Notes: generated by a model from the letters alone, not told the origin. A stretch of DNA of 35,654 bases from CAYMAT01 sp964388495 (GCA_964388495.1 CAYMAT010000008.1:1-35654); one strand, 5' to 3'. Shown: positions 14,962 to 23,250, numbered from the stretch's first letter. Numbers and translations are program-made.

Positions 14962-16209
14962 ATGCAGCGTCGTGCGTTCTCACTCCTGGAAGTCGTCATC
15001 GTCATCGGCATCATCGGCGTGATGGCCGCACTCTCTATCCCGCAATACCGCGATTACCAGATCCGCAGCGATCTGGACACCGTGGCGCAGCAGGTGAGTC
15101 AGGGTTTGGCACGCGCCCAGCTCCTGGCCAAGTCCGGAGAGCGTGATTCTGCGTGGGGGTTCTACGTTCCCGCCGGCATCCTTTATAAGGGGGCCAGTTA
15201 TGCCACGCGTGACAGTAATTACGACCAGACGTTCCCCATGCCCTCCACCATTGCGGTGAACGGGCTTTTGGACATTTCCTATGCCAAGAACACGGGGACG
15301 CCCAGTGAAGTGGGCAACATCACCCTCCGCGCGCTCAACGATGACCAGCGCCAGATCCAGGTGACCATCGCCATCAACAGGCAGACCATCGCCACCAACA
15401 CCTCTGATGTGCGCGTGATCTGCCACCATCCCCTTACGGACAGGCAGACCCTGACAATTCCCGAATCCACTCTCCAGACCTATCTGAACCAGGGTGACAC
15501 ATTGGGTGCGTGCGCTTCCGCAAGTTCCGCAAGTTCCGTCGCCTCTTCCGTTGCCTCCTCCGCGGCATCCAGCGTGGCGGTTTCCAGCAGCAGTTCGCCC
15601 GCAGCGGGGGGCGGGACGGGCGGCAGTACGGCGGTGTGTTCCAAGTATTCGTTCAACACCAGTTCGCAGCTGGTCACGCTTACGGCACAGTCCACCGTCA
15701 CGTTCACCAACCTTTTGGCGGAACTCCGTTTTGGAAACGGCGGTCCGTATGCAGACGTGCACGCCTGCTACACCACCAACCAGGGGACTTCCTGGTCCGC
15801 GCTCTTTGGCGGCAGCGGCAACTGCTCTGGACACGGAAACGCGTACGGGAATGCCATCAGTCCCAGCGGAGCATCCAAGGTCAGGACTCTCAGCTCAGGC
15901 ACGAAGTTCGGTTTGAAGGTCCGCGGATCCTACAGTGATCACGGATGGCTTTCCTTTGAGGAAATCTACACATCCCTGGATGGCCTGGGCCATGTCATTT
16001 TCCTGCGCAACGGTGACACGCTCGCCAACTATTCCGTTGTCCAGAACCAGGTTCCGCTCCGTACCTACCTGTCCAGTCACGGCTATCTCAATGCCAGCGG
16101 ACAGATCACTATCGGCAGTTGCGAAATTCTCAGCATCGCGGATTTCAACGATCTGGGCACCTCCGGCGCGGACTTCCAGGACGACGTGATGCTCATGAGC
16201 TTCAATTGA
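14962..16209 (+). CDS. Pilin-like protein with Ser-rich linker and large C-terminal domain
   Basis: 415 residues. It begins MQRRA, then FSLLEVVIVIGIIGVMAALS, a class III prepilin signal with Glu at +5 and one hydrophobic helix. The residue before the predicted cleavage site is Ala, where Gly is usual. The first half resembles FimT/GspH-type minor pilins. A Ser/Ala/Val-rich linker (about 186-213, repeats of ASSVASS) and a Gly-rich hinge lead to a C-terminal domain (about 220-415) with five or more Cys (for example VCSKYS, HACYTT, GNCSGHG, GSCEIL), likely disulphide-bonded outside the cell. It opens a run of four minor-pilin-like genes. Confidence 0.85.
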   Translation: MQRRAFSLLEVVIVIGIIGVMAALSIPQYRDYQIRSDLDTVAQQVSQGLARAQLLAKSGERDSAWGFYVPAGILYKGASYATRDSNYDQTFPMPSTIAVNGLLDISYAKNTGTPSEVGNITLRALNDDQRQIQVTIAINRQTIATNTSDVRVICHHPLTDRQTLTIPESTLQTYLNQGDTLGACASASSASSVASSVASSAASSVAVSSSSSPAAGGGTGGSTAVCSKYSFNTSSQLVTLTAQSTVTFTNLLAELRFGNGGPYADVHACYTTNQGTSWSALFGGSGNCSGHGNAYGNAISPSGASKVRTLSSGTKFGLKVRGSYSDHGWLSFEEIYTSLDGLGHVIFLRNGDTLANYSVVQNQVPLRTYLSSHGYLNASGQITIGSCEILSIADFNDLGTSGADFQDDVMLMSFN

Positions 16210-16292
16210 AGGAAATCGAAGGGATGAATGAAATCAAGGAAATCGAGGATGAACTCCTCGATTTCTTCGATCTCCTCGATCTCGTTGAGCTC
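16210..16292. repeat. 9-bp repeat forming a perfect inverted repeat
   Basis: Units GAAATCGAG/GAAATCAAG on one side and CTCGATTTC/CTCGATCTC on the other. AAATCGAGGA-TGAA-CTCCTCGATTT gives a 10-bp stem after the pilin stop, with no T-run. Similar in unit length and in the CGA core to the ACCGA repeats. Confidence 0.55.
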
Positions 16293-16315
16293 TTCTCTGT
16301 ATGATGGTCTCCACG

Positions 16316-17749
16316 ATGCGCATTCGCTCCCGTCATCATCGTGGGTCACTTCTTCTTGAGGCGATCTTGGGTGTTGCGCTCTTTGGCGTTTTTCTGGGGG
16401 CCACGGCGCTGGTCATGCTCCGCGGCCAGGAGGGCACGATGGGCGGCGGTGACCGCACGCGGGCGGTGTCCCTGGCGCATGAGGCGCTGGAGGTGACGCG
16501 CACGACGCGTGACGGGAGTTTCAGTTCGCTCGTCAACGGTACGTACGGTTATGGACTCAACTCTTCCGGCCAATGGGCGCTCAGCGGCACCCGCACCAAC
16601 CGCAGCGGCAGTTTCATCGTGTCCGTTTCCCTATCGTCCCTTGCCAGTGATTGGACCCAGGCCAACGCCCAGGTGAAATGGAAGCACGGATACACGCGCT
16701 CCGGCAGCGTTCTTCTGCAGACGGACCTGACGGATTGGCGCACCACGGACGGGCCGGGGAACTGGTCCACCGTTTCCGCCGACGGCAGTTATGTGAGCAG
16801 CGGCACTCCGTATTTCAACAGCGTGGCTGTGGCGGGCAATTACGCGTACGTCACCAGTGATACCAGTTCCAGCGGTCTTTTTATTTTCAACATCAGCAAT
16901 ACCGCATCCATCCCCGCTCCCACCACGTATTCGCTTTCCGCCAAAAGCTACGGCATAGCCATTAAGGGAAAGACGATGTACGTGGTGACGGATAGCGCCA
17001 CAAGCGAACTGCGCGCGTACGACATCACCAATCCCACGTCGCCCTCGCTTCTCACGTCGTACAACCTGTCCGGATCCAGCCTGGCCACGTCCCTGGCGCT
17101 GCGCGGCAACACCCTGTTTGTGGGTGCGCTGCAAAATGCGTCGTATAACGAACTCTACAGTTTTAATGTCAGCAATACGGGATCCATCCTCTACCTGCAC
17201 TCGCTCTCACTCCCTGCCGATGTGAACGCCCTGGCGCTCTCCGGCACGTCCGCACTGCTCGCCACATCCGACAGCACGGGCGAGATGCGTATCGTGAATG
17301 CGGCATCCGGACAGCTGCTCTCGTTCCCCGCAAGCAGCACGTACAACATCACCAGTACGGAGGCAGGCGACTCGGTCTTCGTCACCGGTACCGCCGCCAT
17401 ACTGGGGCGTCTGAAAGGCACGTCCATTCAGGAGATGGTGCTGGTCAATACCGCGGCCACGCCCATGGGCACGCCCGGCCCGTGGTACCACGAGGGGAGC
17501 GGCAGCCTGGTGGGCGTGAGCGCGGACCCCGCCGCGTGCTACGCGTTTTTGGCAGCGGACAGCAGCGGAAAGGCGTTCCAGGTGGTCAACCTGCGCGATA
17601 CTTCCCTGCCCGAACTCGCCTCACAGAACTCCACCAGCGGTCCGGCGCGGGGCATCTTTTACGACATCGTGCGTGACCGCGTCATCGTCCTGACGCGCAA
17701 GGGGTTCCTCATCTACAAACCCGGTTCCGCCACCTCCGTCTGCTCATGA
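16316..17749 (+). CDS. Minor pilin fused to LVIVD-type beta-propeller
   Basis: 477 residues from ATG 16316. The prepilin leader MRIRSRHHRG is cut before SLLLEAILGVALFGVFLGA, with Glu at +5, as in PilV/GspI-like minor pilins. From about residue 155 the protein is a repetitive beta domain with blocks such as NSVAVAGNYAYVTS, GLFIFNISN, RAYDITNPTSPSLLTSYNLS and LALRGNTLFVG, spaced like LVIVD propeller blades. Only a few Cys are present. A pilus-tip adhesin is the natural inference, comparable in concept to PilY1-type propellers but fused to the pilin itself. ATG 16301 and 16304 are also in frame; TATGAT at 16300-16305 favours 16316. The stop overlaps the next start (ATGA). Confidence 0.85.
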   Translation: MRIRSRHHRGSLLLEAILGVALFGVFLGATALVMLRGQEGTMGGGDRTRAVSLAHEALEVTRTTRDGSFSSLVNGTYGYGLNSSGQWALSGTRTNRSGSFIVSVSLSSLASDWTQANAQVKWKHGYTRSGSVLLQTDLTDWRTTDGPGNWSTVSADGSYVSSGTPYFNSVAVAGNYAYVTSDTSSSGLFIFNISNTASIPAPTTYSLSAKSYGIAIKGKTMYVVTDSATSELRAYDITNPTSPSLLTSYNLSGSSLATSLALRGNTLFVGALQNASYNELYSFNVSNTGSILYLHSLSLPADVNALALSGTSALLATSDSTGEMRIVNAASGQLLSFPASSTYNITSTEAGDSVFVTGTAAILGRLKGTSIQEMVLVNTAATPMGTPGPWYHEGSGSLVGVSADPAACYAFLAADSSGKAFQVVNLRDTSLPELASQNSTSGPARGIFYDIVRDRVIVLTRKGFLIYKPGSATSVCS

Positions 17750-18165
17750 TGCGATTACCCGTCCGCGGCGGCTACGTATTCCTCCTCAGCGTCCTCATCA
17801 TCGGCGCCATAGCCGCATCCATGATGATCACTCTCAGTCTTTTGGGTCTCACGGCCGAGCAGAACGGTTTCAGTTATCTGCAGAGCATGCAGGCCGAGGA
17901 ATACGCCCGTTCATGCGCGGAGCGGGCGTTCCGTTCACTGCGTGCGGATCTCACGTACGACGGCGGTGAGACCTTCACCTACACGCGGGGATCCTGCACC
18001 ATCCGCCGCACCGGCGGCTCCGGAAACAGCGACAGGGTGCTGTGCATCACGGGCGTGAGCGGGCTGAGCACGCGGCGTTTGGAAATAGCGCTTTCCCAGG
18101 TGTATCCGCGCATCACCGTGAGCTCCTGGAAGCTGGTAACGGATTTTTCCACTGCATGCCCATGA
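17746..18165 (+). CDS. PilX/GspK-like minor pilin
   Basis: 139 residues. MMRLPVRGG precedes YVFLLSVLIIGAIAASMMIT, a single N-terminal helix with a Gly-Gly before it but without the Glu at +5, as seen in several PilX-type proteins. The rest is short and polar, with four Cys (RSCAE, GSCTI, LCITG, TACP) that could form two disulphides. It overlaps the gene before it by ATGA and the one after it by about 10 bases, so translation is coupled. The role in pilus priming is inferred from position. Confidence 0.75.
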   Translation: MMRLPVRGGYVFLLSVLIIGAIAASMMITLSLLGLTAEQNGFSYLQSMQAEEYARSCAERAFRSLRADLTYDGGETFTYTRGSCTIRRTGGSGNSDRVLCITGVSGLSTRRLEIALSQVYPRITVSSWKLVTDFSTACP

Positions 18166-18821
18166 CCCCGGCTTCACTTCCGGCTTTGCCGCGGTACCGC
18201 TCCAGAAGCGGCGCCACGCTTGTGGAGCTCCTCATCTATGTGGCGGTGCTGGCGGCTGTGGGCATCTCCATGCTGCCCCTCCTTTTTTCCACCACGGAGG
18301 ACCGCATCCTCCAGCAGACCGCGGCATCCGTGGAGCAGACCGGGCAGCAGCTTTTGCAGTCCATCGGATACCAGGTGGAGCATGCGGAAAAAATCATTCT
18401 GCCGGAGACATCGCAGGGGACCGGTTCCATCCTGCATCTGCAGACCGGTTCCGGCGGCGCCAATCCCACCATTATCGGCATTTTGAGCGGTGCACTCATT
18501 TTGGTGCAGGGGGTACAGCAGCAGACGCTCAGTTCCACACAGGTGGGCATCAGTTATTTCATTGTGAAGAACACGTCGGTCTCCGCCGACAAGCAGAGCG
18601 TGCTTGTCCGCTTTGCCGTGAGCAAAACCATCCGCCTGCAGGCACCGCGCAGTTACACAAAGATTTTTGAAGGAGTGTTCTCTCCTTTTCCCGACCAATC
18701 CCATACGGGGGATGACTGCAACTGCGCTTTCCCCGGCTGTGCGGGCCCCAGTCAGTTTGCCTGGCAGATCTGCACCAGCGGGACATGCCAGAATGCAACC
18801 ACCCAGATGCGGTGTCCGTGA
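18156..18821 (+). CDS. PilW/GspJ-like minor pilin with C-terminal cysteine cluster
   Basis: 221 residues from ATG 18156; ATG 18162 is an alternative that overlaps the preceding TGA by ATGA. The prepilin motif is RSG followed by ATLVELLIYVAVLAAVGISM, with Glu at +5, typical of PilW/GspJ. The body is beta-rich. The last 36 residues carry six Cys (DDCNC, PGCAG, WQICTSGTC, MRCP), a compact disulphide-rich tail that is uncommon in minor pilins. It is the last gene of the coupled minor-pilin run; a separate promoter region follows. Confidence 0.82.
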   Translation: MPMTPASLPALPRYRSRSGATLVELLIYVAVLAAVGISMLPLLFSTTEDRILQQTAASVEQTGQQLLQSIGYQVEHAEKIILPETSQGTGSILHLQTGSGGANPTIIGILSGALILVQGVQQQTLSSTQVGISYFIVKNTSVSADKQSVLVRFAVSKTIRLQAPRSYTKIFEGVFSPFPDQSHTGDDCNCAFPGCAGPSQFAWQICTSGTCQNATTQMRCP

Positions 18822-18877
18822 TGATTGAATGACGATGTGCAGTGCGTCAGGTTCTCTTGTCATGTCGTGTACCTGTT

Positions 18878-18959
18878 TTCCGCAGCGTCAAGCGGAAAGC
18901 ACCTGGTTTGACCGCTTTCTGCGTATACTGCACCTCAATGTGTGCGGAGAAGTTCCGCA
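18878..18959 (+). promoter_or_regulatory. Major pilin upstream region: two hairpins and a -10
   Basis: TTTCCGC/GCGGAAA pairs over 7 bp (from about 18878). TATACT at 18924-18929 would start transcription near 18936, leaving a leader of about 56 nt. That leader holds TGCGGA-GAAGT-TCCGCA (18943-18959) followed by a T-rich stretch. TTGACC at 18908 is too close to pair with this -10. The region may stabilise or attenuate the pilin message. Confidence 0.4.
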
Positions 18960-18991
18960 TTTCCTTTTTCTTTCATACTCCCTATTCATTT

Positions 18992-19611
18992 ATGAAATCT
19001 CTTCTCTCTCGCCGGGGATTCACGCTCATCGAGCTCCTCCTCGTCATCGGTATCATCGCCATCCTGGCCTCCATCGTCATTGTGGCCATCAACCCCACCA
19101 AGCAGCTTGGTGACGCTCGCAACGCCCAGCGCCGCAGCGACGTGAACACCATCCTGAATGCGGTGTACCAGTACGCCATCGATAACAACGGCAACCTGCC
19201 TTCCGGCATCCCCACGGGTTCCGCCAGCGCCAAGGCCATCTGCCAGTCCTCTNNNNNNNNNNNNNNNNNNNNNNNNNNNNNNNNNNNNNNNNNNNNNNNN
19301 NNNNNNNNNNNNNNNNNNNNNNNNNNNNNNNNNNNNNNNNNNNNNNNNNNNNGCCTTCCGGCATCCCCACGGGTTCCGCCAGCGCCAAGGCCATCTGCCA
19401 GTCCTCTCTTGATCCCACGGGTTGCACCACCATCGGCGGTGTCAGTCTTCGCCAGCTCACGGGTTCCTACGTCACCAGCATCCCCCGCGATCCCCAGCTG
19501 ACCGCGACGGGCACGGGCAGCCGCTACATGATCTACCAGGATGATTCCGGCCGCATCACGGTCTACGCTCCCTACGCAGAGCGCGGAGCCTCCATCACGG
19601 TCACCCGCTAA
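18992..19611 (+). CDS. pilA: Major type IV pilin (interrupted by an assembly gap)
   Basis: The prepilin leader MKSLLSRRG is followed by FTLIELLLVIGIIAILASIV, the canonical class III motif, then NPTKQLGDARNAQRRSDVN, as in CPR major pilins. The C-terminal part includes DPTGCTTIGG and ends SITVTR before TAA at 19609. A run of 100 N (19253-19352) breaks the gene, and the 55 bases before and after the gap are identical. Removing the N run and one copy leaves 465 bases, an uninterrupted 154-residue pilin. Two Cys (AICQSS and GCTT) could form a disulphide. It ends before a strong terminator. Confidence 0.9.
19198..19252. repeat. 55-base overlap, left copy (assembly artefact)
   Basis: Identical to 19353-19407 across the N gap. 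Most likely one stretch present at both contig ends. Confidence 0.85.
19253..19352. other. Scaffold gap of 100 N
   Basis: Exactly 100 N, a standard placeholder of unknown true size; the flanking duplication suggests the true gap is zero. Confidence 0.95.
19353..19407. repeat. 55-base overlap, right copy (assembly artefact)
   Basis: Second copy of 19198-19252, starting GCCTTCCGGCATCCCC and ending CAGTCCTCT. Confidence 0.85.
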
Positions 19612-19628
19612 GCATTCCTGAATCGCTC

Positions 19629-19658
19629 AAAAACTCCTCCGCACGGGGGAGTTTTTTT
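19629..19658 (+). terminator. Intrinsic terminator of the major pilin
   Basis: AAACTCCTCC-GCAC-GGGGGAGTTT stem followed by TTTTTTT, 18 bases after the pilin stop. The clearest plus-strand terminator in the window. Confidence 0.85.
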
Positions 19659-19706
19659 GTGCATCGTGACGTGGAGATTATGGCTTTGATAAGCCGTGAC
19701 CACAGC

Positions 19707-19735
19707 TTCAAAATATGAGCGTTTTCCGCTATAAT
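19707..19735 (+). promoter_or_regulatory. Histidine kinase promoter
   Basis: TTCAAA (19707-19712) and TATAAT (19730-19735), spacer 17 bp, start near 19742 and an 11-nt leader. It shares TTTTCCGCTATAAT with the response-regulator promoter at 11185-11213. Confidence 0.6.
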
Positions 19736-19752
19736 AAGGGGAAACACACACC

Positions 19753-21306
19753 ATGCCCCAGTTACACACTTTGGCGGCAAAAAAGGTCCTGGGGGGGCAG
19801 ATTTCCACGTACCGTCCGCGCACGTCCATCCGCACCAAGGTTTTCCGGCAGTATGTCCTGCTCATCACCTTCTGCGTTCTGCTCCTGGGGGGACTCTCGT
19901 TCTACATCACCACGTCCTTTGTGACTGAGCTGCAGATCGAAAGCCGCGTTTTTTTGGGAGACCCGCGTGCCCTGGGCGCCACCATCCTGACCATCACCGC
20001 GCTGCTCATTCTTCTGGCGTTTCTGCTCAGCACCCTGCTTGCCCGGCAGCTCACCAGCGGAATTTTCCAGTTGGCCACCAAAATGGAAGCCATGCGTCCC
20101 GGCATGTGGGCATACCGGCAGACGGTGAAAAGCGGCGATGAAATAGAGGGTTTGGACCGATTGGTGTCCGAGCTGGCCGTGCGCCTGCAGGGGGCGTATG
20201 AACACCTGGAATCCATGGTGGACCAGCGCACCAAGGCGCTCCAGGAGGAGTACGCACTGGACCGCGCCATATTGACCAATATCGAATACGGCATCATCAC
20301 CGTGGACCGGGAAGGCATCATCACCCTGGTGAATCCCGCTGCGGGGGTGCTGATGGGGCAATCGCCCGAGGATCTCCCGGGCAGGAAAATCGAGAATGTC
20401 CTGAGGCTGCACGAAAAAGCCGGTCCCATCCAGGAGCCGCACCATCCCGCCCAGGATGTTTTACGCACGCATCAGACGTACCGCTCCCACCCCGCGCAGC
20501 ACATGGCCCTCATCCAGGAGGGCGGCACCGTTCTTCCCGTGAATCTGCTGGCGGTGCCGCTCATGCAGGGGCGATCATGCTTTGGCGCTATCGTGGTGCT
20601 GGTGGATACGTCCGTGGAGCGCCAGCTGGATTACCTCAAATCCGAATTCGTCACCCTGGCTAGCCATCAGCTGCGCACGCCGCTCTCTAGTCTCCGCTGG
20701 TACGTGGAAATGCTGTCCGAAAATTCCACCCTCTCCGCCGAGCACCAGGAACAGCTCAAGGAGATTGACGCGGCGTCCTCGCGCATGACACGCATCGTCG
20801 ATTCCCTTCTGCATGTCGCCAAGCTGGAGGACCGTGCGTTTGAACCGCAGCAGGAGGAAGTGGATTTTGCCGCGTTCGTCCGCGAGCGCGGGAACGACTG
20901 GAAGGAAGTTTCCCGTAAGCGCGATGTGGAGTTTTCCCTGGATGTTCCGGGAGAGGCCGTGCATGTGCGAACGGATACCGTTTTGGCGGAGGTGATCCTG
21001 GAGAACCTGTGGAATAACGCCCTCAAGTATTCACAGGCGAAGGGCAGTGTGCAGGTGCATCTCTCCGCAGACCGGGAGTCTGTCGTTTTTGAGATCACCG
21101 ATAACGGCATTGGCATACCCGCTGCCGACCAGAAACGCATCTTCGAAAAATTCTTCCGCGCAAAGAACGTCCTTTCCGTGAGTACGGACGGGACGGGATT
21201 GGGTCTCTACATGTGCAAATTGATTGCGGATGCGCTGGGCGCGACACTCTCTTTTGAGAGTACGGAGGGAAAGGGGTCCACGTTCAGGTTGGTACTGAAG
21301 AGATAA
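19753..21306 (+). CDS. Membrane-bound sensor histidine kinase with PAS domain
   Basis: 517 residues. Two transmembrane helices (about 34-54 and 75-97) enclose only a short external loop, followed by a HAMP-like linker, a PAS domain (about 165-290; AILTNIEYGIITVDREG), a HisKA dimerisation domain with the phospho-accepting H305 (ASHQLRTPLSSLRW) and a HATPase domain with the N box ENLWNNALKYS (417-427), DNGIGIP (450-456) and GTGLGLY (480-486). The catalytic residues look intact. No response regulator is adjacent downstream. The nearest is the CheY-like protein at 11228, which has an almost identical -10 block, so a partnership across the pilus locus is plausible. Confidence 0.93.
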   Translation: MPQLHTLAAKKVLGGQISTYRPRTSIRTKVFRQYVLLITFCVLLLGGLSFYITTSFVTELQIESRVFLGDPRALGATILTITALLILLAFLLSTLLARQLTSGIFQLATKMEAMRPGMWAYRQTVKSGDEIEGLDRLVSELAVRLQGAYEHLESMVDQRTKALQEEYALDRAILTNIEYGIITVDREGIITLVNPAAGVLMGQSPEDLPGRKIENVLRLHEKAGPIQEPHHPAQDVLRTHQTYRSHPAQHMALIQEGGTVLPVNLLAVPLMQGRSCFGAIVVLVDTSVERQLDYLKSEFVTLASHQLRTPLSSLRWYVEMLSENSTLSAEHQEQLKEIDAASSRMTRIVDSLLHVAKLEDRAFEPQQEEVDFAAFVRERGNDWKEVSRKRDVEFSLDVPGEAVHVRTDTVLAEVILENLWNNALKYSQAKGSVQVHLSADRESVVFEITDNGIGIPAADQKRIFEKFFRAKNVLSVSTDGTGLGLYMCKLIADALGATLSFESTEGKGSTFRLVLKR

Positions 21307-21341
21307 GGGAAAAAGAGAATAGTGAATGGAGAAAAATGGTT

Positions 21342-21347
21342 TATAGT
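21342..21347 (+). promoter_or_regulatory. -10 element of the Nramp-UspA gene
   Basis: TATAGT ends six bases before the ATG at 21354, predicting a leaderless mRNA. No clear -35. Confidence 0.4.
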
Positions 21348-21353
21348 TTTGAC

Positions 21354-23249
21354 ATGGCCACGGTAGCGGCGAATTCGGCCAATAAATCCCTGGAGGACGT
21401 CCACGGCAGCGTTTCTGTAACGCATTCCAAGTTCCTGCGCCGATTCTTCGCCTTTGCGGGGCCGGCGTACATGGTCAGTGTCGGTTACATGGATCCGGGT
21501 AATTGGGCCACGGATATAGAGGGTGGATCACGCTTTGGGTACGAGCTCATTTGGGTACTGCTCCTCAGTAACCTCATCGCCGTCCTGCTCCAAACCCTCT
21601 CCGCGCGCATGGGAATAGTCTCCGGACGTGACTTGGCGCAGGCCAGCCGCGAGATGTACCCCAAGCCCGTGGGGTTTGCGCTGTGGGTCCTCTGCGAAAT
21701 CGCCATCGCCGCCTGCGATCTGGCCGAGGTGATCGGCACCATCATCGGTCTCAATCTGCTCTTCGGTCTGCCGCTCATGCTGGGTCTCCTGGTGACCTTG
21801 TGTGACACCTTCCTGCTGCTGCTCATCCAAAAACTGGGTATCCGCACGATGGAGGCGTTCATCCTCATGCTCGTCTTTACCATCGGGCTCTGTTTTGTGT
21901 TTGAAATCCTGTGGGCCGGGCCCTCCGTCCCGGGAATCCTCAGTGGATTACTCCCCAACATGCAGCCGGCTTTCCCGTTTGTTTTTTCGCAGCCGGAAGC
22001 GCTGTATGTGGCTATCGGCATCATCGGCGCCACGGTCATGCCGCACAATTTGTACCTGCATTCCGCCCTGGTCCAGTCGCGCCAGATCCCCGCGGACAGT
22101 GACGGGAAAAAGCGCGCCTGCAAGTACAACCTTCTGGATTCCGCCATCGCGCTCAATGCCGCGTTCTTCGTGAATGCCGCCATCCTCATCCTCTCCGCAG
22201 CCACATTCTTCAGCCACGGGCAGGTGGTGCATGAGATCCAGGAGGCGTATCAGTTGCTGCCCGGGTTCTTGGGTACCAAGGGATCCAGCATCCTGTTTGC
22301 CGTGGCGCTCCTCTGCGCCGGCCAGAGCTCCACGCTCACCGGCACGCTCGCGGGCCAGATTGTGATGGAGGGATTCGTGCACTTGCGTTTGCGCCCCTGG
22401 TTCCGCCGGTTACTGACACGCTCACTCGCCATCATCCCGGCTGCCATCGTCATCGGTTTCAGCGGCGGGGAGAAGCTCAAAGATCTCCTGATTCTCAGTC
22501 AGGTGGTGCTCAGCCTGCAGCTGCCGTTTGCCATTGTTCCGCTGATCCAGTTCACGAGCAGCAAAAAGCGCATGGGTGAGTTTGCCACCCCCGTGTGGGC
22601 CAAGATTTTGGCTTGGGGATCAGCCGCAGTCATCATTGGTCTCAACCTGTTTTTAGTGGCGTCGGTCCTCCGTGAATGGGCGGGGGAAAGCGCGCTGCTG
22701 GCTTCCCTGGCCTTTGTTCTTGCGGCTGCTTGCGGCGTGTTGCTGCTCTGGCTTTTTGCGCAGCCGTACATCGAGCATAAAAAAAGCCACGATCATCCCG
22801 CGGTAGATGCGAAGAACGTGGTGCAGGGTGCCGCGCCCACGTTCAAGCGTATCGGGGTGGCGCTGGAGCACTCTGCGCAGGATCAACATCCCCTCCGGCA
22901 CGCCGTTGCGCTGGCCAAGAGCCACGATGCGGAACTCCTTCTCCTGCACGTGGTGGATGGGGTGGGCGGGCAGATTTACGGAGCGGACGCACAGGACTCT
23001 GAGGCCCGCGCGGATCGTCCGTACATCGAACAGGTTGCGGATGAGCTGCGGAAAACGGGTATCCCTGTCCGCGTGGTGCTGCGCTACGGCGCACCTGTCG
23101 CAGAGCTCGCCTCCGCCGTGGCGGATGAGGGCATCGATCTCCTCATCGTCCGTTCGCACGGGCACGGATTCTTTGCGGATCGCGTCTTTGGCGCCACTAT
23201 CGACAAACTGCGCCACACGCTCCAGATCCCGATTCTGGCGGTGCGGTGA
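21354..23249 (+). CDS. Nramp-family divalent metal transporter fused to a UspA domain
   Basis: 631 residues. Residues of about 30-470 form an Nramp (MntH-like) transporter with the signature DPGNWATD (D47, N50) in the first helix and GATVMPHNLYLHS (A226, M229) in the sixth. These are the residues that bind Mn/Fe in the family, so transport of Mn2+ or Fe2+ is expected. From about 495 a cytoplasmic UspA-like domain follows (KRIGVALEHS, AELLLLHVVDG, DLLIVRSHGHG, IPILAVR). Its nucleotide-binding glycine motif is not the canonical spacing. Nramp proteins usually end after the last helix, so the fusion is notable. The frame is open to 21336, but the -10 at 21342-21347 fixes ATG 21354. Confidence 0.92.
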   Translation: MATVAANSANKSLEDVHGSVSVTHSKFLRRFFAFAGPAYMVSVGYMDPGNWATDIEGGSRFGYELIWVLLLSNLIAVLLQTLSARMGIVSGRDLAQASREMYPKPVGFALWVLCEIAIAACDLAEVIGTIIGLNLLFGLPLMLGLLVTLCDTFLLLLIQKLGIRTMEAFILMLVFTIGLCFVFEILWAGPSVPGILSGLLPNMQPAFPFVFSQPEALYVAIGIIGATVMPHNLYLHSALVQSRQIPADSDGKKRACKYNLLDSAIALNAAFFVNAAILILSAATFFSHGQVVHEIQEAYQLLPGFLGTKGSSILFAVALLCAGQSSTLTGTLAGQIVMEGFVHLRLRPWFRRLLTRSLAIIPAAIVIGFSGGEKLKDLLILSQVVLSLQLPFAIVPLIQFTSSKKRMGEFATPVWAKILAWGSAAVIIGLNLFLVASVLREWAGESALLASLAFVLAAACGVLLLWLFAQPYIEHKKSHDHPAVDAKNVVQGAAPTFKRIGVALEHSAQDQHPLRHAVALAKSHDAELLLLHVVDGVGGQIYGADAQDSEARADRPYIEQVADELRKTGIPVRVVLRYGAPVAELASAVADEGIDLLIVRSHGHGFFADRVFGATIDKLRHTLQIPILAVR

Positions 23250-23250
23250 T

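Noticed and set aside
18992..19611. Frameshifted pilin pseudogene
   Set aside because: The apparent frame change disappears when the duplicated 55 bases and the N gap are removed.
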